Assembly (NCBI GenBank): GCA_028753945.1
Contig: JAPNXP010000009.1
Span: 2,108,001-2,172,000 of the forward strand
Direction of reading: 5' to 3'
Source of the DNA: Hexactinellida sp. DTS-2022
Lineage: Eukaryota > Porifera > Hexactinellida
Length of the DNA: 64,000 nucleotides
Made by a program: the position numbers and the translations under genes. Below the pieces are notes generated by a model that was not told the origin of the DNA, searched no databases, and saw only the letters and a program-made list of their open reading frames with translations. Positions 19,795 to 30,012 of the stretch are shown piece after piece (positions within the stretch are counted from its first letter, which is position 1; every line of letters starts with the position of its first letter).

Positions 19795-22700
19795 TTATTC
19801 ACTAACTCGAGAAATGCTATTCCAATCAATCGGCTTCTTGCCATTATCTTTTAATAATATATTCGTTTTAGAGAAGTGTTTACATCCGAAGAAGCCTCTG
19901 TCCGCTGAGAAAGGAGAGGGATGGGCACAACGCAACACAAAATGTTTTTTGACATTTATAGAAGAACCTAAGGAAAAAATCTAAATTACAGCTGTGCCGA
20001 CAGCATGTCCTTTGGAGGCACTATATTTTGGTCGTTGGTTGATTAATGGTGCCGACAAAAGAAAATGCTGCAAAAATTACTGATTGAAATAACTGATTGG
20101 TTGCATGAATATACTCTCGACAAATTAAATTACAGCCTCTATTAGGCGTTCTATAATGCACACTTAACAATTGATAGAAAATCCTTTCATTTTAATTGAA
20201 TGCTACTCGATAATCCATACTGGGACAACCCTCGAATTTAATTGGTTAAAAGTTTTGTCACCTGGGAATGGGATGGAAATGTGAATTATATAAAATCGTG
20301 ACCCCAGGTACACATCTGTAACCCATGAGACATCTATCCCAGGGTTTTTTTTAAGGCCGATCTTGGTGTAAATTTTGCACCAAGATTTTGGGAGTTACAC
20401 CACGATTTGGGCGGCCGCGGCCGCTGCAGTGTTGAGTTACACCTAGGTCTCAACCTTAAAAAACCCTAATCTATCCTAAAATCTCAGTTCTTAGTTAATA
20501 AAAATCTGTTATGTGGAGAGGATACGGATAAAAAAATATACCAAGGCAGTAAGATCAAAACTGGGCCACTATACTATTGTATAGTCGGCACAGTAAAAAT
20601 TGAATATTGAGATATTCAAGTGCGTTTATCAGGGAACATTTTAGTAACCTACATAGAATCTATTGGTCAAATCAATTAATAAAATTTCATGAGTCCCAGG
20701 GTTGGAGTTTAACCCGGGTTAATTGGGATTAGGCTCCTCACTCTATTGAGAATAGGTTTAGTTCATTTAAATTCCATACGTTTCCATACGTTTCCATAGG
20801 TTCCCATAGTTTCGACATTCGTAAATACCTATTAAATTATAGTAGTACAGTGGAGCCTCCCATAACGGACACTCCAAATAGCGGACAACCTCTAAATAAC
20901 GGACAACCCCCGAGGCACGGATTTATGTATTTAGCATATGTCTAATAGAAAAGCAACCTCTAAATAGCGGACAACCTCTAAATAACGGACAACGGTTCCG
21001 GTCCCGAGGTGTCCGTTGTTCAGAGGCTCTACTGTATACATACACTGTTGTGCAGGGGGGGGGTCAATCGACAGATACTTGACCCATAGCCAGGTGGTGG
21101 GTCCCATTTAAAAAATTATTTCATGAAGTACCTGGTACTTCATGGAGGGTACGAATCAATATTATTGCGAAATTTTGCAGCAAATTATCAAGAATTTACA
21201 CTAAGGGTAATTTTTTTAAATCTTATCACACCTAAAGGTGAGAATTGCTGACTAATTAAAATTGTAAAAAAATTTTAAAAGTGTGTTTTGGGTAAAAATG
21301 CTCATAGGAGGACTTCGGGGACCAGATGTAATTAACTTCGTATCAATTTATGCTAATCTGACACAGGTGACAACTTCAGAGTGTCACTTGTGGCAAATAC
21401 TGAATGGGTGTAGGGGTCCAAAAGCAATAAATTCATTAAGTACTTGGTACTTCGTGAGGAGGGGTGGGTGGGTATGCCTTAAAAATATATTTTTCCATGA
21501 AGTCACCTATGGGTTAGTATTCTTAAGATTGACTCCCCCCTGTGTTGTGACCAGTTAAAAGATTATTTTTGGCAAATAATTTATTTCAATATATGTATTC
21601 GATTTTCGTATTATGACTACTACTTAATATAAACATCGTTTCAGTTCCATTGGCTTTTATCAATGTACTAGCAGTTCTTAACTACAGTAATACGTAAGAT
21701 AGCTGGTAAATTACAATCACAAATACATACAAAATAATAATAAAAAGATTCAAAGCTTTAAAGTTTAAACTGACCCTTCTCTTGAGCTGGCTTCCCCCAC
21801 AATAGAAACACTACACCACTTAGATTCTTGTTAATCCATTGGACAACTGCGTCTGTAAATTTTTCCCATCCTCTTTGTTTGTGAGAGTTAGCTTCTCTTG
21901 CTTTCACAGTGAGACAAGCATTCAGTAGCAGTACTCCCTGTGTAAACAATTAGCCGTATTATAATCTCAAAATGGATTAATTTTTAACAATCAGCTAAGT
22001 GTATTAATACGCGTAAAACACGTTTAATACGTAATGCGCTATCCAACAGTACGTAAATATGCTAAATCTATTATCAACCAGGGATGTTTTCGAGGTAAAT
22101 TCAGTAGTATATTTTTAAATCTTATTGCAAATACATGCCATCAAATAATCAAATTTGTACTATACAGACTATACTATGAGTCGAATAACAATAAAAGAAA
22201 AAACGATTAAACCGAAAGGTATTAAAGCAAATTCCATGAGCGCGATATTATAAGTGAGGTATACGTATAATACGTAATACGTATCCAATGAAAGAAGTAT
22301 TAATTAAACAACTAAATATTCAGTATACAGATGGAACAGTACATAGTAATTAGGAGAACATATGGTTACCAAGATCAAATTATATTTCTGGTTCAAGTCA
22401 GTAAGTTCTTTATAATTAATGCATTGACGTAAAGATACGAGCAGCTGAGGAGAGAAGATATTTATACATAGTGATAACTTGGGCTAGTTGTATTACAATG
22501 TGAATTACCAAAGTAACAAAGAAGAGCGAAACTCTGCATAATTATGCAAAGATAAGAGATTAATTTAGCAAGCGAGTCAAATGATGCAAAGTTGCAAACT
22601 CTGTGAGTTAAAACACTGGCACAATAATTAACAACACTGATTAGAGAATGACTGACTCAATTTGCAGGGTTCAGGTAATAAACAAATTTCTAGGCAACTT

Positions 22701-24319
22701 TATCAACTTTTTCATTAATTGACAGCTAAATAATTTGGTGCTTTTACAAAATTGCTAGGTTTGATATTTTAACATACGTATTTTGTAAGATAAACTAAAA
22801 TATTAATATTAATTGTTGAAATAAATATATTTGTTAATGATTTTTCAATAGAAACTCATATTGTATTTCGAAACTATATAAGTATTGGCTAGCAAGCGTC
22901 AAGTAATATTGGAACTTTAGGTTAGGAACCTTACCTTAGGTACTGAAATATACTACTGGCTAATTAGAATAACCAAAACTACCGCCCCGCCGCCGCCGCC
23001 GGCAGGGGTTTGCACAAATCAATGATTTTGATTTTAAATAAAAATCATTCAAAAATATGTGAGACATTAATCAATCAAGATCAAATCATAGTAAATTGTA
23101 TGAGTGTATATCAATCATCAAATCATTTTGATTCACTAGAGAATTAATCAAAAATAATATCAAATCATTACCAAATTTAAAGATGCATTTCATTCTAATC
23201 AGTGTGGCGAAGCATTTATAAATATTAACTAACAAACTATACTAGTCGATGGTATAAAACAAGAGAAGTCCACTGTAGTTTAAACCGGGATTGAATTGGA
23301 ATGATAAAGCGTACGTACATATATAATCAGCTATTGAATAAAACATGTTGTATAACTACTGGAGGTTGAAGAAATTATAAAATAGTTCAGGTAAATCATT
23401 AAATTTAGAGCAGAGAAATTATTTAATCTTTTTACTGTGCCGACTATACAGTAGTATAATTTCCCAGTTCTATTCTGAGCGATAAGACACGAATTCGTGT
23501 TCGTGTCGTGTTAGGCCAAAGTTTTCGTGTTCGTATTCTTGTATGTATATGGTAGGTAAATTCATTATAATTGATCGTTATTCCAAATAATTAAACTTAA
23601 TAAATGTAAGCGGACATTTCTGTTATTACCTGTTCAGCCCAGCTAACAAGGTGTCCATGGTTAGGAGCTTCAAAGTCTGGTATATCGCTCTTGAGTTCCT
23701 TGTAGATGTTGAGGAGACTCGGCGGCGTGGCTACTCCCCGAGTAACGCTGAAACAGAGTCCGTGTGCCTGGGAGGGGCCGTGGTACGGGTCTTGTCCGAG
23801 TACGACTACTCTAACATCTTGGATGTGACAGTGTCTGCTCCAAGAGAACACGTCCTGAGGAGGAGGGTAGACACAAACCCTGCCACGCTCCCCCTCTACG
23901 AACTCCGCCAGCCGGAGGAAGTATGGCTTAGACAGTTCCTCTTTCAGAGCGGACTTCCAGCTGGACTCCATTCCAGACGTGAAGATAGAAACACTTCTCT
24001 TCCTGAGAGCCTCCTCCCTCCTCAGGCGGACCTGTTCTATCTGCTCCGGACTGGGATTGTCTTGCTCAGTGGCAGGGTCGTTCTGGGAGCTCAGAGAGGG
24101 CTCGCTGGTCTGTGACATCTTCAGCTGTTTGGGGGTCGGAGTGCATGGGTGAGGGGAGGTGGTAGGGGACAGAGAGTCACTGGACAAGGTTCTCTTCCTG
24201 CCGCCAGAGGGAGGGGGCGTAGTGATGAAGAAGTTAGACAGCCTGGATTGCACTGGAGTGACATGAGGGATCTGTTGGTTGCTCTGTGACATTCTACAGA
24301 CTATCAGTCTCCTTAGCAT
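19795..24319 (-). CDS. UNG: Uracil-DNA glycosylase, three exons
   Basis: Exons on the minus strand are 24319-23630, 21937-21775 and 19967-19795. The joins CAG/GTAATA...ACACAG/GGA and AAGG/GTCAGT...CCTTAG/GT keep frame, giving 341 residues. The enzyme removes uracil from DNA to start base excision repair. Seen: a PIP box QSRLSNFF (24-31) for PCNA; a basic helix [20 protein letters not shown] (90-109) like the RPA-binding helix; YPPPQDVF; the catalytic loop GQDPYH (165-170, Asp167); [18 protein letters not shown] with the uracil-reading Asn; and HPSPF (His300). The intercalating Leu of HPSPLS is Phe304 here. MLRRLIVCR before the second Met (24292) resembles a mitochondrial presequence, so two starts may give two isoforms. 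The short frame at 21758-21949 is exon 2 read into its intron. Confidence 0.96.
19985..20075. repeat. Degenerate copy of the array hairpin in UNG intron 2
   Basis: AGCTGTGCCGACAGCATGTC, GGAGGCACTATATTTTGG and the matching right-arm fragments resemble the ~115-bp hairpin of the 32-59.6 kb array, though the right arm is degraded. It shows the hairpin occurs outside the array. Confidence 0.65.
20290..20605. repeat. Array-related fragment and 35-nt palindrome in UNG intron 2
   Basis: Outside the MITE, ATCGTGACCCCAGGTACACA, GTGGAGAGGATACGGA and the palindrome CTGGGCCACTATACTATTG...GTCGGCACAGT follow the same order as at 3995-4150. Confidence 0.7.
20340..20468. mobile_element. hAT MITE in UNG intron 2, TSD ATCTATCC
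   Basis: Starts CAGGGTTTTTTTTAAGG and ends CCTTAAAAAACCCTA (last base changed from G). Perfect 8-bp duplications ATCTATCC lie at 20332-20339 and 20469-20476. The interior has GCGGCCGCGGCCGC and GTGTTGAGTTACACC, shared with 29665-29818. Confidence 0.92.
20848..21034. mobile_element. pogo-like MITE, AACGGACA family
   Basis: Ends CAGTGGAGCCTCCCATAAC and its inverted form GTTCAGAGGCTCTACTG, flanked by TA. Inside, ATAGCGGACAACCTCTAAAT repeats. Same family as 43599-43785 and 51189-51375, in the opposite orientation. Lies in UNG intron 2. Confidence 0.9.
22018..22725 (+). repeat. Dispersed repeat, copy 2, in UNG intron 1
   Basis: Same sequence and orientation as 11496-12425 without the MITE and without the 36-bp extra piece. 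The rest of the intron (22726-23629) is AT-rich, holds a GCCGCCGCCG run near 22985 and one reverse copy of the 35-nt palindrome at 23438-23474. Confidence 0.85.
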
Positions 24320-24956
24320 AAGATAAGTAATCGGGAGCCCTAAAAGAAGTTCTGTTTGACACAGAATAAAATTGATTATTAAGAGTTGGAAATTTAAGAT
24401 GGATCCATAATTGGGCTATTTCCTAGAGCTAGGTTAATTTTATCTTGTTTTAAGCATGGTTGTATGTGATGTTAGAACAAAGGTCTTCAATTGAGACAAA
24501 CGGACTTTTCAAAGGAAAGGAAGTTGATAATTAGTCGTTTAGAATTTACTCTGGAATATTATATGCAGGACAACTAAAATGTCTCAAAGACTTACCAAAA
24601 ATCGGTCAAAAGGCCCCTAAACCACATGGCATCTGTAATTTATCAGGGGCAAAAATACTTTTGTTATATGCTAGCAATCCAGGTAAGATCATTTAAAATC
24701 AGCCGCTGGTAGTGTCCGGAAGCTAGAACTAAGCTCTAGGGAAATTTTTACTTTTGCATACGTCATCAAATTGTGCACATGACACTTCCATATATATTGT
24801 TAAGAAAATCATAGATCGTAAAGATTCAGATATGTACCCCCAGTTTTTTGTCGATTGAATTTGTCTTAATAAATAGATATCGTTAGATGTCTAGAGCTGG
24901 TCGCAACGACATCTCATTCGTGAGATAAATAATTGGTCACATCCACATCCATATAA
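24320..24956. other. UNG upstream region, nothing distinct
   Basis: Presumed promoter side of UNG. No second gene and no clear repeat seen. Confidence 0.4.
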
Positions 24957-25723
24957 TGAAAAGTCGAGTGAGCATGCTCACTGGGTCGAGTGAGCATGCT
25001 CATAGGGTCGAGTGAGCATGCTCATAATACATAGGGTCGAGTGAGCATGCTCATAATAAAATGTCGGGTGAGGCGGGAGAGTCACGTGAAAGCGAGGTCA
25101 GGAGAGTCACGTGACCCCGGGTAGTCAACTTTTTTCATAGTTGCATTATACGTAACGTATAACGTATATATGGTACCATTATACGATAGGTGAACGTATG
25201 ACGTATAATCGTATAACGTAAAATCATCATACGACCTATAACGTATGACGGATTTTAACGTATATATGGCCCATTATACGCTCCCCGAACGTATAACGTA
25301 TAATCGTATAATGCATCTATGACTTTTTTGAAATATGCATATCAGTTTTAGAATAAATAACTATTTCTTGTATTGTTGTATTTATTTTGTTGGAAAATGC
25401 TTTTAATGCTTAGTCATCCAAACGAACGAATATTCGAATATTCGTTTGTTTAGAAAAAGGTTCGTTCGTTACATTTCCAATATTCGTTTCAGCCCTACCG
25501 GCGGGCGTTTACCGTTCGTTGCTATGTAAAATTGATGGAAACTAATGTTGTTAATTTATTACACAATGCAACAAACTAGTTTTAAATAGCAAAATGATTC
25601 TTCATCAGTTTTTCGATATTAAATTGGGCAATAATTATAACTTACGATTTAATGCTTTTATTTCCTTCCAATCCAGTGAGCATGCTCACTCGACCCAATG
25701 AGCATGCTCACTCGACTTTTCAA
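24957..25723. mobile_element. TIR element with TGAGCATGCTCA subterminal repeats
   Basis: Left side: four copies of GTCGAGTGAGCATGCTCA at 24963-25055. Right side: two inverted copies at 25676-25719 ending CTCGACTTTTC, the complement of the left GAAAAGTCGAG. TGAGCATGCTCA is itself a 12-bp palindrome. Nested inside are a CATTATACG...CGTATAATGC MITE (about 25142-25316) and a CGAATATTCG MITE end (25406-25495). No coding frame. Confidence 0.72.
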
Positions 25724-26755
25724 TACCTCCCACATGACCATAAATGGACAAAAGAATAAAATTGGCAGAATTTCGAATTTACGAGTGTCAACTTTTGTGA
25801 GTCATTCTAATAGGTCAAACACCCAAAGTGGTTAGGAATATGAGTAAATTTCAGGGCTTTTCTTGAATGTAACAATTTTTATAATGTTGCGATCGAAGCG
25901 GATCTTATAATTCAAATATGTTCATTATATGGCATTACAGGGTCAGCATACAAAATTTCAATTGGTCAAAGGTGGTCTTTATTTTTGCGGCTTATTTGAA
26001 ACTTAAAACATCATAATGTTATAATGTTTTGCGACTCCACAAAGTCGAAGCTAAAAATTTCACAAACTAGATTTGAAATCAAACATTTTGGTTCCAAATT
26101 GTTATTTTAGAGTCAATACTATGTACTAAAATAGTTAAATGTATTTATATCTTACTTAGGTAAAAATTACGGATGTAAATAAATTTAAATGTACATAGCG
26201 ACAATCCACATCAGACATCGAAGTCGTTTTGTATTTCTAAGCTTTCAATTCGTACCAAATTTGATATGCATACAATTTAGACATCTATGAAGCAAATCAC
26301 GATGCTTCTTTGCGTTTTGGGGTTGACGACTTTTTTACCAAATACGTGTCCCAAACCCCAAAATTTGCAAATATACCAAACCACTGAGACCAATACTGGG
26401 CCACTATACTATCGTATAGTCGTCACAGTAAAAACTAAGTTCGCATTTAGTTAAGTACATACTTAAGTCATATTCACTAAGAAATATTGTCGTACTTAAT
26501 TCTTAGTGAATACGGCGGCTGTAACTCATACATTATCTACAACAATAGATACAATCGGAATTGGTTTAGCCTTCTATGATGCATATTAAGAGGGAAAAGG
26601 TTCAAGTGCTTAGAGCTCAACTACATCGTTATTACCAGGGTTGGTAGAAAGGTGCTAGCAGCCGTGTGAGCTGTGAGCTGTTAGTTGTTAATTAACAGTT
26701 CATGTTTTTAATAATACAAAGGTGTTAAAAATCAATCATAAGAAATGGTTACTTT
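25724..26755. other. Non-coding stretch with one 35-nt palindrome
   Basis: No gene seen. 26393-26428 is a copy of the dispersed palindrome with two changes (ATCGTATAGTCGTCACAGT). Confidence 0.5.
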
Positions 26756-27700
26756 TTATGGTTTTTGAAAAACGATGTTTTCCAGTAACCCTGAACCTTT
26801 TAACGCAGTGCTGTACCAATTCTCAAACTTATCATTCTGTTCAGACGTGAAATGATTCTTCCAATCTCCAATTGTACCTTTTCTGATAAAAGGGGGATTA
26901 TCTAGGTTCCAAGGGATAATTGACTTATTCACACAATCGTTCATCTTCAAAGAATCAAACTTAGTATACTCGTATACTATATTGAAAATTTCCTCTGAAA
27001 ATTTAAAATCCAAAAAGTTAGCGATTTTAATTATTGTTTCTTTAAAATTGAGTGTAAGAGATTCGTAAGACAAGACGAGTACGTTTGGTTTATCTCTGAC
27101 ATTCCACCAGCCCAGTACATGTTCATACCAGAGACCATGGCTAGTTTCCCCGCGCATGAATATATTTAAATATTGATCAAAAGATCCGACATAGCTTATG
27201 AACTTCATGCCCTTAGAGTAATAGTAGTCAGACACAACAACGTCTTTAGGATTCCGATAAGTATAAATGTACTTGCAGTCATGACTATAAGGAATATATT
27301 TGAAACGGAGATGAGTTTTAAAAACTCTGGGATTATCGAGATTCTCCATGAAGGAGTGTGTATAGTAAAATGGAGCAACAGGGAGCTTGTCCCCCTCCTC
27401 GCTGCTGCTAACTAGAGGTAGCTCGAGAAATGGTTGGGTCCAATCCAACTGCTGATCAATCTTACTGTGGGTTTTCAAAACCTGGACAATGGATTGTATC
27501 CATGTGGTTCCTGACTTAGGATGAGTAGCTAGAAAAATGTCACTAGGTCTAGGCTGGAATGTGGCTATTTCCTCAAGCCTCTTTCTAGTCAGATAGAACG
27601 GAAATACATCATCTCCAATCCTCCACACCCCCTGGTCTATATTCTCAGACTTGGGAAGTACAATTGTGGCATTATCTGATTCTGCCATAGTACTATTCAT
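26756..27700 (-). CDS. Cytosolic sulfotransferase, SULT family
   Basis: Intact 314-residue, intronless reading frame of normal family length. It transfers sulfonate from PAPS to hydroxyl or amine groups of small molecules in the cytosol. Seen: the 5'-phosphosulfate loop HPKSGTTW (60-67, Lys62), RVFKTHL with catalytic His130, the 3'-phosphate site YRNPKDVVVSDYY (Arg149, Ser157), and the PAPS-binding IRKGTIGDWKNHFT near the C-terminus. No signal peptide or membrane segment, which argues against a Golgi carbohydrate sulfotransferase. Starts at MNSTMAESD or the Met four residues on. Substrate cannot be read from sequence; SULT1-like is the nearest subfamily by feel. Confidence 0.93.
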   Translation of the reverse strand: MNSTMAESDNATIVLPKSENIDQGVWRIGDDVFPFYLTRKRLEEIATFQPRPSDIFLATHPKSGTTWIQSIVQVLKTHSKIDQQLDWTQPFLELPLVSSSEEGDKLPVAPFYYTHSFMENLDNPRVFKTHLRFKYIPYSHDCKYIYTYRNPKDVVVSDYYYSKGMKFISYVGSFDQYLNIFMRGETSHGLWYEHVLGWWNVRDKPNVLVLSYESLTLNFKETIIKIANFLDFKFSEEIFNIVYEYTKFDSLKMNDCVNKSIIPWNLDNPPFIRKGTIGDWKNHFTSEQNDKFENWYSTALKGSGLLENIVFQKP

Positions 27701-28029
27701 ACCAACTAGTAAATAGGAAATAAGGATAGAAGATTAGCTTAGTAAAATTAACTTTTAATTGTTATGAAGTCAGGTCTGCTTATTGTGAACAATTTTTCAT
27801 CTGCTTAATATAAAAACAAACCCTATGGTCCCAATTTAACTACTTACATAGGGTTTGCATTAAAAGTTGAGTTCGCGTATTATGAAGTATCTCTATTATA
27901 AACTTAATTTTTGATCCCTTGAAAGTTCATAATAAAAGAATCTGCCTGTATGTATTAATAAGAACTGGTGATGTAAGACAGGAAATTTTCCTGACTTCAG
28001 AAAATATCGTCAAAATACATAAGAAATAT

Positions 28030-28141
28030 AGTGCCACCTCGATTATCCGAACACAGCGGCTGGTCCACATTGGAGTTAGCCTTAAATATCCGAACATGCT
28101 TGACTTGTCCCAACGAGTTCGGATAATCGAGGTTGCAACGT
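28030..28141. mobile_element. Small pogo-like MITE, CCTCGATTATCCGAAC ends
   Basis: GTGCCACCTCGATTATCCGA at the left and TCGGATAATCGAGGTTGCAA at the right form an inverted pair with TA nearby on each side. It lies upstream of the sulfotransferase gene. Confidence 0.65.
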
Positions 28142-28321
28142 ACGAAGACTATATCTATTATCTAGAGTTGTAACTATGCTTCTGTGGTTCTAAAGTTGAA
28201 ATTTTTGCCAGTTAAATTTTTCGCAGGAATTAAGAGACTATACCTAGACTTGTAATTTTCAATATTTTGCGCTTATGATGAATGTAAGATACATTTGACT
28301 ACTAAGTTAGTTAGACATACA

Positions 28322-28945
28322 CAGTGGCGGATCCAGGGAGGGGGGTTGCAACCCCCCCTATGATTTTAAATGACCTTTGATTTTCACTATACTCAGACTT
28401 AACTAGTGGCAGTTGTGCCAGATGCTGTAATTACCTCAATTAGTGACCCCAATCTCTAATATTATGTGATTATTTTCCTAATTACTATATTTTCACTAAA
28501 TTATCATTTTATACTAACTAAATTGCTTAGCATTTAATGATGTCAAAACTAAACTAATTTAATGATTGATTATTAAATATTTGTTGGAGACTTTAGATCT
28601 TGCCTACACAAATATAAGCTTCTCTTCTATAATACAGTATGGTGCTTTATAGTTATTTGATCTCAAGGTTGGATATTGCCTTTAATTAACCCAAATGGGG
28701 GATCTTACATCGTCCTCAATGTCCCTCCTTGGGCTACAGTGTGGCATATGTTCTCGTGTATTTTGGAAATGTCCAGAATAATCTACTAGCTATCGCACTT
28801 GTTAGGTATTAGAAATAGTGGAAATAGCACTCTATAGTATCTGGCTTCCAGGGGATTACAACGACCCCAGACCCCCAGCTGGTGATGTTTTTTTGTTTTT
28901 GTAAAATGACAACCTCCCCTTTAAAAATCCTGGATCCGCCCCTGC
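28322..28945. mobile_element. hAT-like MITE, CAGTGGCGGATCC family
   Basis: Begins CAGTGGCGGATCCAGGGAGG and ends AAATCCTGGATCCGCCCCTG. A clean 8-bp duplication was not found. Terminal halves of the family appear at about 2478 and 63687. Confidence 0.72.
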
Positions 28946-29196
28946 ATAGTTATCAAGTATGTATGCGTTTAGTAGACATTGAATAATAGTATCCTAGTCT
29001 CACTTTCGTAGCACAAAAAACTGGGTATTTCGAATATAAACATAATGTTATACTATATAGTACAGTACGTATATACAATCTTTCCGGGAAATTCCGGGAA
29101 TTTCCTCGCAATACCTAAATTTATGCAAATTTTCCACCACTAATTGGAACCAATAAATGCAAGTGATAAAATACGTATACAGAAAACAATAACAGA

Positions 29197-29571
29197 TTAA
29201 TAATAGTAAACTCCAAACACAGTAGCCACGGCGAAAATAGACTTAGAGATGTAATGAGCAGAGACGTGGGCATCCGTGTCATTATCCCAGAAGCACCTGG
29301 CTGCTACCTTGATCCCGCCGCCCCTAGCCTCTCCTAGTATAACCTGGACTAATATCTTGTAACGAGGCATATCTAGCTGTTTGAACTTCTCGCGTATGTG
29401 GTCACTGATCTCCTTTGTCCAGACAGGAACTAGCTCAGACTCGTACTCCTTGTCTTCCAGCTGTTCTCGGAGACAGAGATTCAGGAGCTCTTGCAGCTGT
29501 AAAGGGCGAAACTTTTTTCTGAAGTGTGGACGGATTGAGTAACTAGGCTGGTTATCAGGTGATTCAATCAT
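29197..29571 (-). CDS. DYNLT2B: Tctex1-domain dynein light chain
   Basis: 124 residues, a single exon, essentially one Tctex1 domain. YSIRPHFRKKFRPLQLQELL at the start, DMPRYKILVQVILGEARGGG, the ARCFWDNDTDAH block and the terminal FAVATVFGVYYY follow vertebrate TCTEX1D2/DYNLT2B closely. In that family it is a light chain of the dynein-2 motor for retrograde intraflagellar transport and of some axonemal dyneins. Human length is about 142, so only the variable N-terminus is shorter. It lies between LRR1 and the sulfotransferase gene, all on the same strand. Other DYNLT paralogues are less likely because of the CFWDxDTD motif. Confidence 0.88.
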   Translation of the reverse strand: MIESPDNQPSYSIRPHFRKKFRPLQLQELLNLCLREQLEDKEYESELVPVWTKEISDHIREKFKQLDMPRYKILVQVILGEARGGGIKVAARCFWDNDTDAHVSAHYISKSIFAVATVFGVYYY

Positions 29572-29664
29572 TGCTACTTTCCTCTTTAAAGTATTAACAA
29601 ATAAAGGGTGGAATTACAGTTAGGTCCTAGCCATTTACTAAATGTTCATGAAATTCGCTAAAGC

Positions 29665-29818
29665 AGGGTTTTTTTTAAGGTTGAGACCTTGGTGTAATTC
29701 AGCAGCGGCCGTGGTGTAACTCAACACTGCAGCAGCTGCGGCCGACCCGAATCGTGGTGTAACTTCCCAAAATCTTGGTGGCATTTTGCCACCAAGAAGA
29801 CCCTTTAAAAAAACCCTG
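29665..29818. mobile_element. hAT MITE between DYNLT2B and LRR1, TSD CGCTAAAG
   Basis: Starts CAGGGTTTTTTTTAAGG and ends TTTAAAAAAACCCTG, flanked by perfect CGCTAAAG at 29657-29664 and 29819-29826. Same family as 20340-20468, inserted in the opposite orientation. It sits within about 100 bp of the DYNLT2B start codon. Confidence 0.94.
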
Positions 29819-30012
29819 CGCTAAAGCATTGTCTGATGCAAAAATTAGACATAGAAACAGACTTGTTCATTCCTCCTGATTTGTTAGCTTTTACAAATTT
29901 ATTGGATTCAAAATGATTCAAATGTTAATTACAAAATAGATAAAAGAGTAAGACTTATTGTAAAGTATAATTCAAATTTAGGTGATAAAGAAATGCAAAA
30001 AGAAATAAAGAA

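Noticed and set aside
23651..24115. 154-codon plus-strand frame
   Set aside because: It is the antisense shadow of UNG exon 1, whose minus-strand product has all family motifs.
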